A stretch of DNA of 12,940 bases, from assembly GCA_039024295.1 (NCBI GenBank), contig JBCDIQ010000143.1, forward strand, positions 1 through 12,940. The letters are read 5' to 3'. Of this stretch, positions 1 to 6,900 are shown in pieces. How positions within the stretch are numbered: position 1 is the first letter of the stretch; each line of letters starts with the position of its first letter. Below the pieces are notes generated by a model, which was not told the origin of the DNA, searched no databases, and saw only the letters and a program-made list of their open reading frames with translations. The position numbers and the translations under genes were made by a program. The DNA comes from JBCDIQ01 sp039024295. GTDB lineage: Bacteria > Bacteroidota > Bacteroidia > J057.

Positions 1-339
1 ATAATCACGGTCATATTTTGAATAAGAAATAAATATTCTTTTGGGAAATGGATTAGATTTAATGTTTGATTCTAATTTTGATACTTCAGCTTGCTGGATT
101 TTTAAGGGTTCTACATTTATCATGCTATAAATTTGTTTAATCGATTCTGAAATTTTTTTCTCTTCGATGATGATTTCGTCTTTACTTAAAACTTCTCTCA
201 TTTTATTTTTTTGGAAAATGTTGAATCTATTTTGTAGTTGAATAAAGTCATCATCTAAATGTCTAGGAATTATTTTCTTCATGTTATTAAGAGCAAATTC
301 CAGTTGCCCTTGACTAATTTGTTTTCTTATTTCTTCCAT
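1..339 (-). CDS. EAD11-like adaptor domain + TIR domain effector, 3' part off the window
   Basis: Reading the minus strand from the ATG at 339 gives 113 codons with no stop before the left edge, so the C-terminal part is missing. Residues 1-75 are charged and helical, with LQNRFNIFQ near residues 34-42 and a run KDEIIIEEKKISESIKQI at about 53-70. From memory this is the pattern of the small effector-associated domains (EAD11 type: an 'SRYN'-like motif, then a helix with E..RI..ALL), which couple NACHT, protease or TIR effectors in bacterial conflict systems. After a linker, residues 99-113 read RIFISYSKYDRDY, the classic first strand and loop of a bacterial TIR domain. TIR domains of this kind often hydrolyse NAD+ or bind other TIR proteins; the catalytic Glu would lie outside the window. 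G+C is about 26%, against 55% or more in the neighbouring phosphatase gene, which suggests horizontal acquisition. Function is inferred; domain assignment is by motif recognition only. Confidence 0.82.
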   Translation of the reverse strand, partial: MEEIRKQISQGQLEFALNNMKKIIPRHLDDDFIQLQNRFNIFQKNKMREVLSKDEIIIEEKKISESIKQIYSMINVEPLKIQQAEVSKLESNIKSNPFPKRIFISYSKYDRDY

Positions 340-392
340 GGGACTGATAGGTTTTAAAAGGCGGTTAGCATCATAAAATTATTATTCCCCCC
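340..392 (-). promoter_or_regulatory. short gap with a possible promoter for the TIR gene
   Basis: On the minus strand, TTG (399-401) is followed after 17 bases by TAATTTTA (374-381). This matches 7 of 8 positions of the Bacteroidota -7 element (TAnnTTTG) with an allowed spacer, and would give a leader of about 30 nt before the ATG at 339. The gap is 53 bp, so readthrough from the phosphatase gene is equally possible. The composition changes from GC-rich to AT-rich here. Weak evidence. Confidence 0.25.
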
Positions 393-1979
393 TCACCCCA
401 ACCGCTCCGCATACCGCTTCCCGGCTTCCTGCTCGATGCGGATGGTCCGATTCAGGGCAATCTCCAGCAAATCTCGCATAGCACGAGCGGCATCCACTTC
501 CATTTCCACGTCTTCGGCAGACTGCACGGTTAGGTGAATGATGTTGGCCAGGCTGAGGTCGAGCTTGACGCCTTTGACGAGGTTGCGGTGGCCCCGGTCC
601 AGGTTGTCGGCAATGCGGAGGATGCCTGCCAGGATGGAAACGATACGTTTGCGCTCGTCAGAGAGTATGTTGTAGTGAAAATGGTCGCGCTTGGGCATGC
701 TTTTGCGGTGGTAGCGCACGACATTGGCCAGCAGCACCAGCTCATTGGTGGAAAAGCCGGAGAGGTTGCTGTTCATGATGATGTACTGCCCATGTTTGTG
801 GTGGGCACTGGGGTTGATGAATTTGCCAATATCGTGGAGGATCGCGGCATATTGCAGTATCTCCTTTTCATCGGCTCCGAGCTGGTGCATGCCTGCGAGT
901 TGGTCAAACAGGCTGGAGGAAAGCTCGCTCACCTTGAGGCCATGACGTGGGTCAAATTCATAGTGCTTGGCGAGGTTTTGCACGGCCTTGGCCCGGAGGT
1001 TCCGGTCGGCTTCGCCGAGGAATTGCTTCACCCGCGAATGGCGATTCCGAATGAATCTATACAACATGCCTTCCTTCAGGGCGAAGTCAGACACCATGCA
1101 CTGGTCCAGGTTGAGCTCTGCGAAAAGGTACGAACAGATGGCCCCTCCCATCAGGATCATGTCTACCCGAATGCTGTCCATGCCCTGCATTTTGAGGCGC
1201 TTGGCCCGGGTGGTGTTGATGAGCTTCGCAAAAATGCTGTTGAATTCTCCCCGGCTGAACTTGTAGCCGTTGAGGTTGGAAGCCGAAAGTCGGTCTTTTT
1301 TCTGGTAGGCGATCAGGGTCGCTAACGTCTCGAAGGTGCCGGACGAACCCACGAGTAACTGCAAGTTGAACTCCCGCAATTCCTTCACCAGCGATCCCAG
1401 TTCTTTGTGGAGCAGCACCTCCAGCTTTTTCATCTCCTTCTCCTTCATCGGGTCAGAAGGATTGATTGCTTCCATCAAGCGGGCTGCGCCAATGTTCAGG
1501 CTCCGCAGCAAGAGCGGCTCCCCATTTTCCGACACGATGAATTCCACGCTGCCACCCCCGATGTCCAACAGGAGGTTCGCCTGATTTTGCGGCAGGCGCA
1601 CCCCATTTTTTACCCCTTCGTGAATCAGGGCTGCTTCTTCATTCCCGTTGATGACTCGGATGGTAATGTTGGCTTTGGAAGAAGCCTCCCGGAGAAATTC
1701 TTTTCCATTGCTAGCGGATCGGATGGCACTGGTCGCATAGGCAAACACCTGACTCACCCCAGCAGAGTCGATAAGCTTGCGGAAATTTTGCAACGCCCGA
1801 ATGCCCCGTTTAAATGCAAATTCCGTTAAGAAACCAGAGTTGATGCCGCCTTCGCCCAGTTTGACCGGTTCCTTGAATTTTCCCTTGATGCTGATTTGGT
1901 CGTGTTCATTCACTTCTGCCAGGAGCAAATGAAACGTATTCGTGCCGAGGTCAATGATAGCGATCTGTTCGGTGGTCAT
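393..1979 (-). CDS. Ppx/GppA family phosphatase with C-terminal HD domain
   Basis: This 528-residue protein is predicted to hydrolyse inorganic polyphosphate and/or convert pppGpp to ppGpp in the cytoplasm. The ASKHA-fold actin-like part is clear: phosphate-1 motif IIDLGTNTFHLLL at residues 8-20, the NGNEEA segment at 111-116 carrying the expected catalytic Glu, phosphate-2 motif DIGGGSVEF at 139-147, GSSGTFE at 211-217 and RVDMILMGGA at 271-280. From about 325 onward a helical domain contains ILHDIGKF (His382-Asp383) and VRYHRKS, an HD-type domain like the C-terminal part of long Ppx enzymes such as E. coli Ppx (about 510 residues). The length therefore fits Ppx rather than the short two-domain form of about 300 residues. 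Sequence alone cannot decide between exopolyphosphatase and pppGpp phosphatase, so no symbol is given. It is divergent from the transporter at 2079, with a 99-bp spacer, and the TIR gene lies 53 bp downstream. The ATG start sits just before the first strand. Confidence 0.93.
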   Translation of the reverse strand: MTTEQIAIIDLGTNTFHLLLAEVNEHDQISIKGKFKEPVKLGEGGINSGFLTEFAFKRGIRALQNFRKLIDSAGVSQVFAYATSAIRSASNGKEFLREASSKANITIRVINGNEEAALIHEGVKNGVRLPQNQANLLLDIGGGSVEFIVSENGEPLLLRSLNIGAARLMEAINPSDPMKEKEMKKLEVLLHKELGSLVKELREFNLQLLVGSSGTFETLATLIAYQKKDRLSASNLNGYKFSRGEFNSIFAKLINTTRAKRLKMQGMDSIRVDMILMGGAICSYLFAELNLDQCMVSDFALKEGMLYRFIRNRHSRVKQFLGEADRNLRAKAVQNLAKHYEFDPRHGLKVSELSSSLFDQLAGMHQLGADEKEILQYAAILHDIGKFINPSAHHKHGQYIIMNSNLSGFSTNELVLLANVVRYHRKSMPKRDHFHYNILSDERKRIVSILAGILRIADNLDRGHRNLVKGVKLDLSLANIIHLTVQSAEDVEMEVDAARAMRDLLEIALNRTIRIEQEAGKRYAERLG

Positions 1980-2078
1980 GTATGGGAACTTGCGTATTAG
2001 ATTGCTAATTTCGCACCGAAAGCGATAACAGCAAAGCCCATTTTGGGTTAAAGTTCAGACAATATAACCAACAGCCTT
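1980..2078. promoter_or_regulatory. divergent intergenic region between Ppx/GppA and RND transporter genes
   Basis: The 99-bp spacer must hold the promoter(s) for both divergent genes. I could not find a well-spaced pair of Bacteroidota promoter elements on either strand. The nearest plus-strand -7 like sequence, TAATTTCG at 2006-2013, has its TTG only 13 bases upstream, which is too close. A small hairpin, CCCA-TTT-TGGG, lies at about 2038-2048. Assignment rests on gene orientation only. Confidence 0.35.
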
Positions 2079-4406
2079 TTGATTTCGACCCTAATTGACC
2101 TCTTGCTGCGCCATCGGAAGCTATTGCTGGGAGGGGTGCTGGTGCTCAGCCTGGTATTTGCGGCCTTCGCTGCCCAACTGCGGATCAATTTCAGCTTTGA
2201 CGCCTTCTATCCCAAAGATGACCCTGAGTATCAATACTATGATGTGTACCAGGAGCAGTTTATGGAGACACAGAACTTCATGATCTCCATTGCCCTGAAG
2301 GCGCCAGGGGATAACATCTACGACCAGGAATTTCTGCAGCAGTCAGATGTACTTTTTGGGGAGCTGGCTGAGGTCTATGGCATTGATTCTTCGATTATCG
2401 CCACGACTTATCCGCAAATCAAGCGTAGAGGAACGGGCTTTTCTGCCAAGCCCTACCTGCGATTTGGCTCTCCACAGGAGGTCGAAGCCTCACAAAAACG
2501 AATTGCCAAAGACCCAGGCCCAATTGGCACCTTCATCTCCAAAAATGAAACTTACCTCTGCGGATACTTCTTTCTCAACGATACCTTATTCGATACCCCA
2601 CGCAGGGACGAAGTGACCCGGGAGTTTGATGAAATACTGGCGGAAACCGACTTGGAGTTCATGATCTCAGGCATTCCATATATCCGGACACAGTACGTGG
2701 ACAAGATCGGGAATGAACTGACCTTATTTCTAGGCATCTCTTTGCTGCTGATCGCGGGCTCCCTTTTTGCTATGTACCGCAACATCTGGGGCACGGCAGT
2801 CCCCATGTTGGTGGTGATGTTTTCGATGATTTGGACGATGGGCACCATGGGCATGGCCGACCAGCCCATTAACCTGATGACCAACCTGTTGATCCCGATC
2901 ATTTTTGTGGTGGGCATGTCGGATGTGATTCACCTGATCACGAAGTACCAGTTTGAAATTCAACAAGGTAAAGAACGCATGGATGCCCTCCGGGTCACCC
3001 TCAAAGAGATTGGCTTAGCCACTTTCCTGACAAGCCTAACCACCTCCGTGGGGTTTGCCTCCCTGTTGATCTCTAAAATGCCGCCTATCCGGTCTTTTGG
3101 TATGTTTGCGGCCTCAGGGGTGTTTTTTACGTATTTGGTGTCCATCATCGCTGTGCCCTTTGCCCTGGCGATGTTATCTCCGAAGGTTTTTCAGCGGAGC
3201 AATACCCTGGAAGGCAGCCCCTTCTGGCCCCGTTTTCTGGATAAGCTTTACCAATTTACCCGAACCAAAAGCAAAGAAATCGTGGTTGGGACCTTTGTGG
3301 TCTTTGCGGGATGTTTTTTCATGCTTCGCCAGGTATCGCTGGACACCTATTTGCTGGAGGACATCGGGCATGAGGACCCGATTCGGACTTCCATGCAGTT
3401 TTTTGAGGAAGAATTTTTTGGCCTTCGGCCGTTTGAGATGGGGCTGCACGCACAGCCTGGCCACATCATGACGGATCGAGAGGTGCTGTTGGAAATAGAA
3501 AAAATCCAGAATTTCCTCGAATCTTATAACCCTAATGGGACAGGAGGTAGCCTGTTTAGTCCCTTTTTATCGCCGGTTTCCTTCGTTAAACAAGCGAATA
3601 AACTCCAACACTTTGGTCGGGCAAAACACGAGCACATTCCTGATACCCAGGAAGAGATAGATGAACTGTTTGCCTTGGCCGAGTTGCAGGCAGGGGAAGA
3701 GGTGCTTTCGACCTTTTTGAGTGACGACCGGCAAATGTCTCGCCTGAGTTCGCGCCTGCCGGACATCGGCACGGATGCGTTCGATTCTCTGCAAACGGCC
3801 TTGGCAGCTCACATGGCCGTTCATGGAGATACCTCCCTGGTCACCTACCGGTTGACGGGCCACGCCTACCTGACCGAGCATAACCTTCGCTACCTACGCC
3901 GCAGCCTGATGGGTGGCCTGATGGTGGCCTTTATCATTATTGGAGCCATCATGGGCGTGGTGTTCCGTTCCTGGCGGATGCTGCTCATCAGCATGTTGCC
4001 CAATTTTATTCCGCTTCTCCTCACAGGCGGCGTAATGGGCCTATTCGGCATCACCCTAAGTCCATCCACAGCGATTGTCTTTGTGATTGCCTTCGGCATT
4101 GCGGTGGATGACACCATCCACTTCCTGACCCGCTTCCGATTGGAAATCCATCGTGGCAATGGCCTGGAGACGGCTATCTATAACACCCTCCAAGGAACAG
4201 GCAAAGCGATGATCCTAACTTCTATCGTGCTGTTGGGCGGATTTGTCTTGCTCTTGCTATCTGACTTTGGCGGAACCTTTAACACGGGCTTCTTTACCGG
4301 CCTCACCATTGTATTTGCACTGGTAAGTGATTTGTTACTGCTGCCGATATTGTTGCGGGCGTTTTACAAGGCACCGAAGCCTGAGGCGCAGGGGTCGGTG
4401 GGGTAA
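2079..4406 (+). CDS. RND superfamily (MMPL/HAE3-type) inner-membrane transporter
   Basis: This 775-residue polytopic protein has the two-fold RND layout. TM1 (about 14-33) is followed by an extracytoplasmic domain (about 34-210) and TM2-TM6 (about 214-366). TM7 (about 400-417) is followed by a second extracytoplasmic domain (about 418-608) and TM8-TM12 (about 612-760). Each half has the family motif: GMSDVIHLITKYQFEI at 279-294 with ATFLTSLTTSVGF at 314-326, and GIAVDDTIHFLTRFRLEI at 673-690 with MILTSIVLLGGF at 711-722. The Asp residues at the start of these motifs correspond to proton-relay or contact positions in RND pumps. Such MMPL/HAE3 proteins export lipids, hopanoids or other hydrophobic compounds; the substrate here is unknown. 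No adaptor (MFP) or outer-membrane factor gene is adjacent, as is usual for this subfamily. The start is TTG: an in-frame TAA at 2049-2051 lies upstream with no ATG between, and the TTG begins directly before TM1. It converges with the tilS-kdsB operon. Confidence 0.93.
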   Translation: MISTLIDLLLRHRKLLLGGVLVLSLVFAAFAAQLRINFSFDAFYPKDDPEYQYYDVYQEQFMETQNFMISIALKAPGDNIYDQEFLQQSDVLFGELAEVYGIDSSIIATTYPQIKRRGTGFSAKPYLRFGSPQEVEASQKRIAKDPGPIGTFISKNETYLCGYFFLNDTLFDTPRRDEVTREFDEILAETDLEFMISGIPYIRTQYVDKIGNELTLFLGISLLLIAGSLFAMYRNIWGTAVPMLVVMFSMIWTMGTMGMADQPINLMTNLLIPIIFVVGMSDVIHLITKYQFEIQQGKERMDALRVTLKEIGLATFLTSLTTSVGFASLLISKMPPIRSFGMFAASGVFFTYLVSIIAVPFALAMLSPKVFQRSNTLEGSPFWPRFLDKLYQFTRTKSKEIVVGTFVVFAGCFFMLRQVSLDTYLLEDIGHEDPIRTSMQFFEEEFFGLRPFEMGLHAQPGHIMTDREVLLEIEKIQNFLESYNPNGTGGSLFSPFLSPVSFVKQANKLQHFGRAKHEHIPDTQEEIDELFALAELQAGEEVLSTFLSDDRQMSRLSSRLPDIGTDAFDSLQTALAAHMAVHGDTSLVTYRLTGHAYLTEHNLRYLRRSLMGGLMVAFIIIGAIMGVVFRSWRMLLISMLPNFIPLLLTGGVMGLFGITLSPSTAIVFVIAFGIAVDDTIHFLTRFRLEIHRGNGLETAIYNTLQGTGKAMILTSIVLLGGFVLLLLSDFGGTFNTGFFTGLTIVFALVSDLLLLPILLRAFYKAPKPEAQGSVG

Positions 4407-4433
4407 GGTTGGGCACCTTAAGATCTGCCCCAT
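4407..4433. terminator. short convergent spacer with a weak stem-loop
   Basis: Between two converging stop codons, GGGCA (4411-4415) can pair with TGCCC (4426-4430) around a 10-nt loop. The stem is only 5 bp and has no clear T-tract on either side, so it may not terminate transcription by itself. Confidence 0.22.
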
Positions 4434-5021
4434 TTACAACTCACTTATAAAGCTCCAATTATTCCCCTTTAGGTTTTCATCCTTGTTGACAAAGAATTTG
4501 GTGGGAGAAAAATGGACCTTTTCAAGCTGTTTTTCTCTCAACGTCTTCAATGTGTACATCCCGGAAACTTCCCACCCGATTAATCCAACCCGGACTTGAT
4601 GTACTGAATTCAAGGCTTTTAGGGAATCAATTAGAATGCTATCTAAACCTTTGTGCCATTTTGCATCTGATGACCATGTCTGATATTCTTTTCCCAAAAT
4701 TGCCTCATAAATTGAGGTGTCAACCAAAATATCAAGCCAACTGCTGGCATTCTCTCCTTCTGGTGGAAAATGGAATGTTTTAAAAGGTACCTTTCGGCTA
4801 TCTACAATAAAATAGCCGAGGTTATCAAAATAATTCAGGTCCAACTTTGTCGGTTCAAAGTCGTTATCAAATGGCCCACGAACATGGGGTAACTCAAAAA
4901 GTTTATTTGTAAGGACCTTTACAGATCCTACTTCTTGGGGATTTGAAACCTCAATAGCAAGCTCATAGAAGTCTCCTGATCGCAGTTCCTTGTTATTCCA
5001 TATTTCTTTTAGCTTTTCCAT
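4434..5021 (-). CDS. hypothetical protein, AT-rich, translationally coupled to kdsB
   Basis: A 195-residue soluble, acidic and aromatic-rich protein with no signal peptide or membrane segment. I do not recognise the family. Visible features are a Trp- and Tyr-rich middle (SSWLDILVDTSIYEAI at about 94-109, then TWSSDAKWHKGLDSI) and a segment reading RVGLIGWEVSGMYTLKTL at about 144-161. It begins within the stop codon of kdsB: the minus strand reads TAATG, so its start overlaps the kdsB TAA by one base and translation is probably coupled. Hand-counted G+C is about 39%, against about 57% in sampled kdsB sequence, so it is probably a later insertion at the end of the operon rather than an old Kdo-pathway gene. 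The overall look (single-domain cytosolic protein, low G+C, no homologue I recall) would fit an immunity-like or lineage-specific protein, but nothing in the sequence proves this. Confidence 0.8.
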   Translation of the reverse strand: MEKLKEIWNNKELRSGDFYELAIEVSNPQEVGSVKVLTNKLFELPHVRGPFDNDFEPTKLDLNYFDNLGYFIVDSRKVPFKTFHFPPEGENASSWLDILVDTSIYEAILGKEYQTWSSDAKWHKGLDSILIDSLKALNSVHQVRVGLIGWEVSGMYTLKTLREKQLEKVHFSPTKFFVNKDENLKGNNWSFISEL

Positions 5022-5767
5022 TAGGCTTTCTCCTCTAACCCCTCCAACAACCGCTCCAAATCCTCAGGCGTATCCACCGAAGTAGCTGCCTCATGCGTCA
5101 GGGCCGTTTTGATGCGGTAGCCCTGCGCCAGCCAACGAAGTTGCTCCAAAGATTCCGACACTTCAAGTGGGGAAGGAGAGAGGTGGGGAATGTTCATCAA
5201 CACTTCCCTGCGGAACCCATAGATGCCGATATGCTGGAAGTGAAGGCCCCGCTCGGGCCACTTAGAGACATCCGGTTCATCCCGGAGGAAGGGAATCGGA
5301 GAACGGCTGAAATACAAGCCAAACCCTTCCTGGTCCAGGACGACTTTGATGGCATTCGGGTTGGTGAGGCGTTCGGGATTGGTCAGGGGTTTAATCAGGG
5401 TTCCAATATCTGCCCCGGCCGCCAGGGTGCTACACAGCAGGTCGATTTGACTAGGTGCAATAAATGGCTCATCTCCCTGAATGTTCAGGTAGTGGGTGTA
5501 GTCGGGCATTTTCTCCGCAATTTCAGCAGCACGCTCGGTGCCCGAGACGTGGGTATCGGCAGTCATGTGGACCTGGCCACCAAATCCCTCCACATGCGAA
5601 AAAATGCGCGCATCATCGGTTGCGACTACAACTGCGTCCAGTAATTCTGCTTGTTGGGCCTGCTCATACACCCTCTGAATCATGCTCTTGCCCGCAATGT
5701 CCACCAGGGGCTTGCCAGGAAAGCGGGAAGAGGCATACCGGGCCGGAATTACGCCGAGTACCTTCAT
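5021..5767 (-). CDS. kdsB: 3-deoxy-manno-octulosonate cytidylyltransferase (CMP-Kdo synthetase)
   Basis: KdsB activates Kdo with CTP to CMP-Kdo and pyrophosphate, the cytoplasmic step before Kdo transfer to lipid A. The 248-residue length is normal for the family. All hallmark motifs are present: nucleotide-binding VIPARYASSRFPGKPL at residues 6-21, SGTERAAE at 75-82, NIQGDEPF at 95-102 with the Mg-binding Asp99, YFSRSPIPF at 152-160, HIGIYGFR at 179-186, LEQLRWL at 207-213, and VDTPEDLE at 231-238 with the second Mg-binding Asp232 (Asp98 and Asp235 in E. coli). The start ATG lies in an ATGA overlap with the stop of the upstream TPR lipoprotein gene, and its TAA overlaps the next gene, so it is the third gene of a tightly coupled operon. 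The start is well supported because the family begins two or three residues before the first strand. Confidence 0.97.
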   Translation of the reverse strand: MKVLGVIPARYASSRFPGKPLVDIAGKSMIQRVYEQAQQAELLDAVVVATDDARIFSHVEGFGGQVHMTADTHVSGTERAAEIAEKMPDYTHYLNIQGDEPFIAPSQIDLLCSTLAAGADIGTLIKPLTNPERLTNPNAIKVVLDQEGFGLYFSRSPIPFLRDEPDVSKWPERGLHFQHIGIYGFRREVLMNIPHLSPSPLEVSESLEQLRWLAQGYRIKTALTHEAATSVDTPEDLERLLEGLEEKA

Positions 5768-6900
5768 TTCAGCCGCATTTTTAAGTCTTTAACCGCCATT
5801 TTTGCATCGGTAAAGCTCGGATCATAGGCTGATGCCCGTTCATAATGCGCAAGGGCCGACTTCAAGTCCTGGTAGTATTCATATACGCTGCCCAGGAAAA
5901 AGTGCGCCTGCACATGGGTAGAGTCCAACTCCAGGGTTTTCTTGAAATCTTCCATGGCGAGGTCGAGTCGCTCTTCTCCCATGAAATAGCAATAGCCCCG
6001 GAAGAAATAAGGATCCGCAAAATTCGCTTCTTTGTTGATCGCCAGGGTGTAGTACACCACGGCTTCATTCGCGGCACGCTGGTAAGCTTCCCGCTCACCC
6101 GACTGTCGATGCACAAGGGCAGTTCGATAGAAATGATTGGCTTTGTTATAAAGGGCCACTGGGTGTTCAGGGTTGCGTTCTAGGACGCGGTCATTATAGC
6201 CAGATGCCTGAAGGGGGTCTTTAAAATAGTCCAATTCCAGGTCATGAAGCTGCAACAAAACTTTGTCAAATTGTGGATTTAGCTCCAGGGCTTTTCGGTA
6301 GGCTTCTTTGGCGGCCTCTCCATTACCAGTTCGCTGAAAGAGAAATCCTTCAGCAAAAGGGTAGGTAGGGTCAAGGGAGTCCAGCTCGGCAGCTTTCCGG
6401 TAGTCTGCTACTGCCTCCTCGTATTTTTGCTGAAAAAAGGACAGTTGTCCCCGTTGGTAAAAGACCTCCGGATTGGTAGACCCCAACTGCTCGGCTTGGT
6501 TGTATGCCTGTCGGGCAGTGGCGGTATCCTGATTTTGGTAGGCATAAAACCCTCGAAGGTAATACAGGTTGGTGCCATCTGGATTGAGTTCCAGGGCTTT
6601 TTCTATGTCTGCCTGGGCATTTTGGGTTTCTCCCATTTTATAGTACACCAAGGAGCGATCTTCATACAGGGCATAATTGGTGGGACTGCCCTTGATTTCC
6701 TGGGTAAGGGCATCAATTCGTTTTTCCAGGGTCAGCGAGGTATCAGAAGTATCCGAGGAAACCACTTCACTCAGGTTAGCGGCAGCTTCTGACTGCTGTG
6801 CATCTGGCCCTTGGCAACCTGCCAGCAGCAGGATACACACGCCCCACAGACTTGGAATTCCGGCAGCAAGCCGGGGACTAAAAAAAGGCTTGGGTATCAT
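5764..6900 (-). CDS. tetratricopeptide repeat (TPR) lipoprotein
   Basis: Taken from the ATG at 6898-6900, the protein has 378 residues. It starts with a lipoprotein signal: a short basic N-terminus, a hydrophobic stretch WGVCILLLAGC, and a lipobox L-A-G-C with Cys29 as the predicted lipidation site, followed by Gln and a Ser/Thr/Asp-rich tether. From about residue 55 the chain is a series of about eight TPR helix pairs, with typical ends such as KALELNPDG, KAAELDS, RKALELNPQF, KTLELDSTH and YERASAYDPSF. It is therefore an envelope-anchored protein-interaction scaffold with no visible catalytic domain. A longer reading frame opens upstream at 7062, but it runs antisense-free through the tilS coding region and would bury the signal peptide, so the internal ATG is preferred. 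The gene overlaps the end of tilS by 23 bp and ends in an ATGA overlap with kdsB. Partners are unknown. Confidence 0.92.
   Translation of the reverse strand: MIPKPFFSPRLAAGIPSLWGVCILLLAGCQGPDAQQSEAAANLSEVVSSDTSDTSLTLEKRIDALTQEIKGSPTNYALYEDRSLVYYKMGETQNAQADIEKALELNPDGTNLYYLRGFYAYQNQDTATARQAYNQAEQLGSTNPEVFYQRGQLSFFQQKYEEAVADYRKAAELDSLDPTYPFAEGFLFQRTGNGEAAKEAYRKALELNPQFDKVLLQLHDLELDYFKDPLQASGYNDRVLERNPEHPVALYNKANHFYRTALVHRQSGEREAYQRAANEAVVYYTLAINKEANFADPYFFRGYCYFMGEERLDLAMEDFKKTLELDSTHVQAHFFLGSVYEYYQDLKSALAHYERASAYDPSFTDAKMAVKDLKMRLK

Noticed and set aside
534..1325. A 263-codon plus-strand open frame inside the Ppx/GppA gene
   Set aside because: It is antisense to a gene with complete family motifs, and its composition reflects the GC-rich codon pattern of the opposite strand. 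It has no recognisable domain.
1407..1829. Other plus-strand frames inside the phosphatase gene and frames inside the RND, kdsB and tilS genes
   Set aside because: All are shadows of well-supported genes with clear protein motifs on the real frame.
1980..2078. A defined promoter in the Ppx-RND spacer
   Set aside because: The nearest -7-like element has its TTG only 13 bases upstream, outside the 17-23 spacing range.
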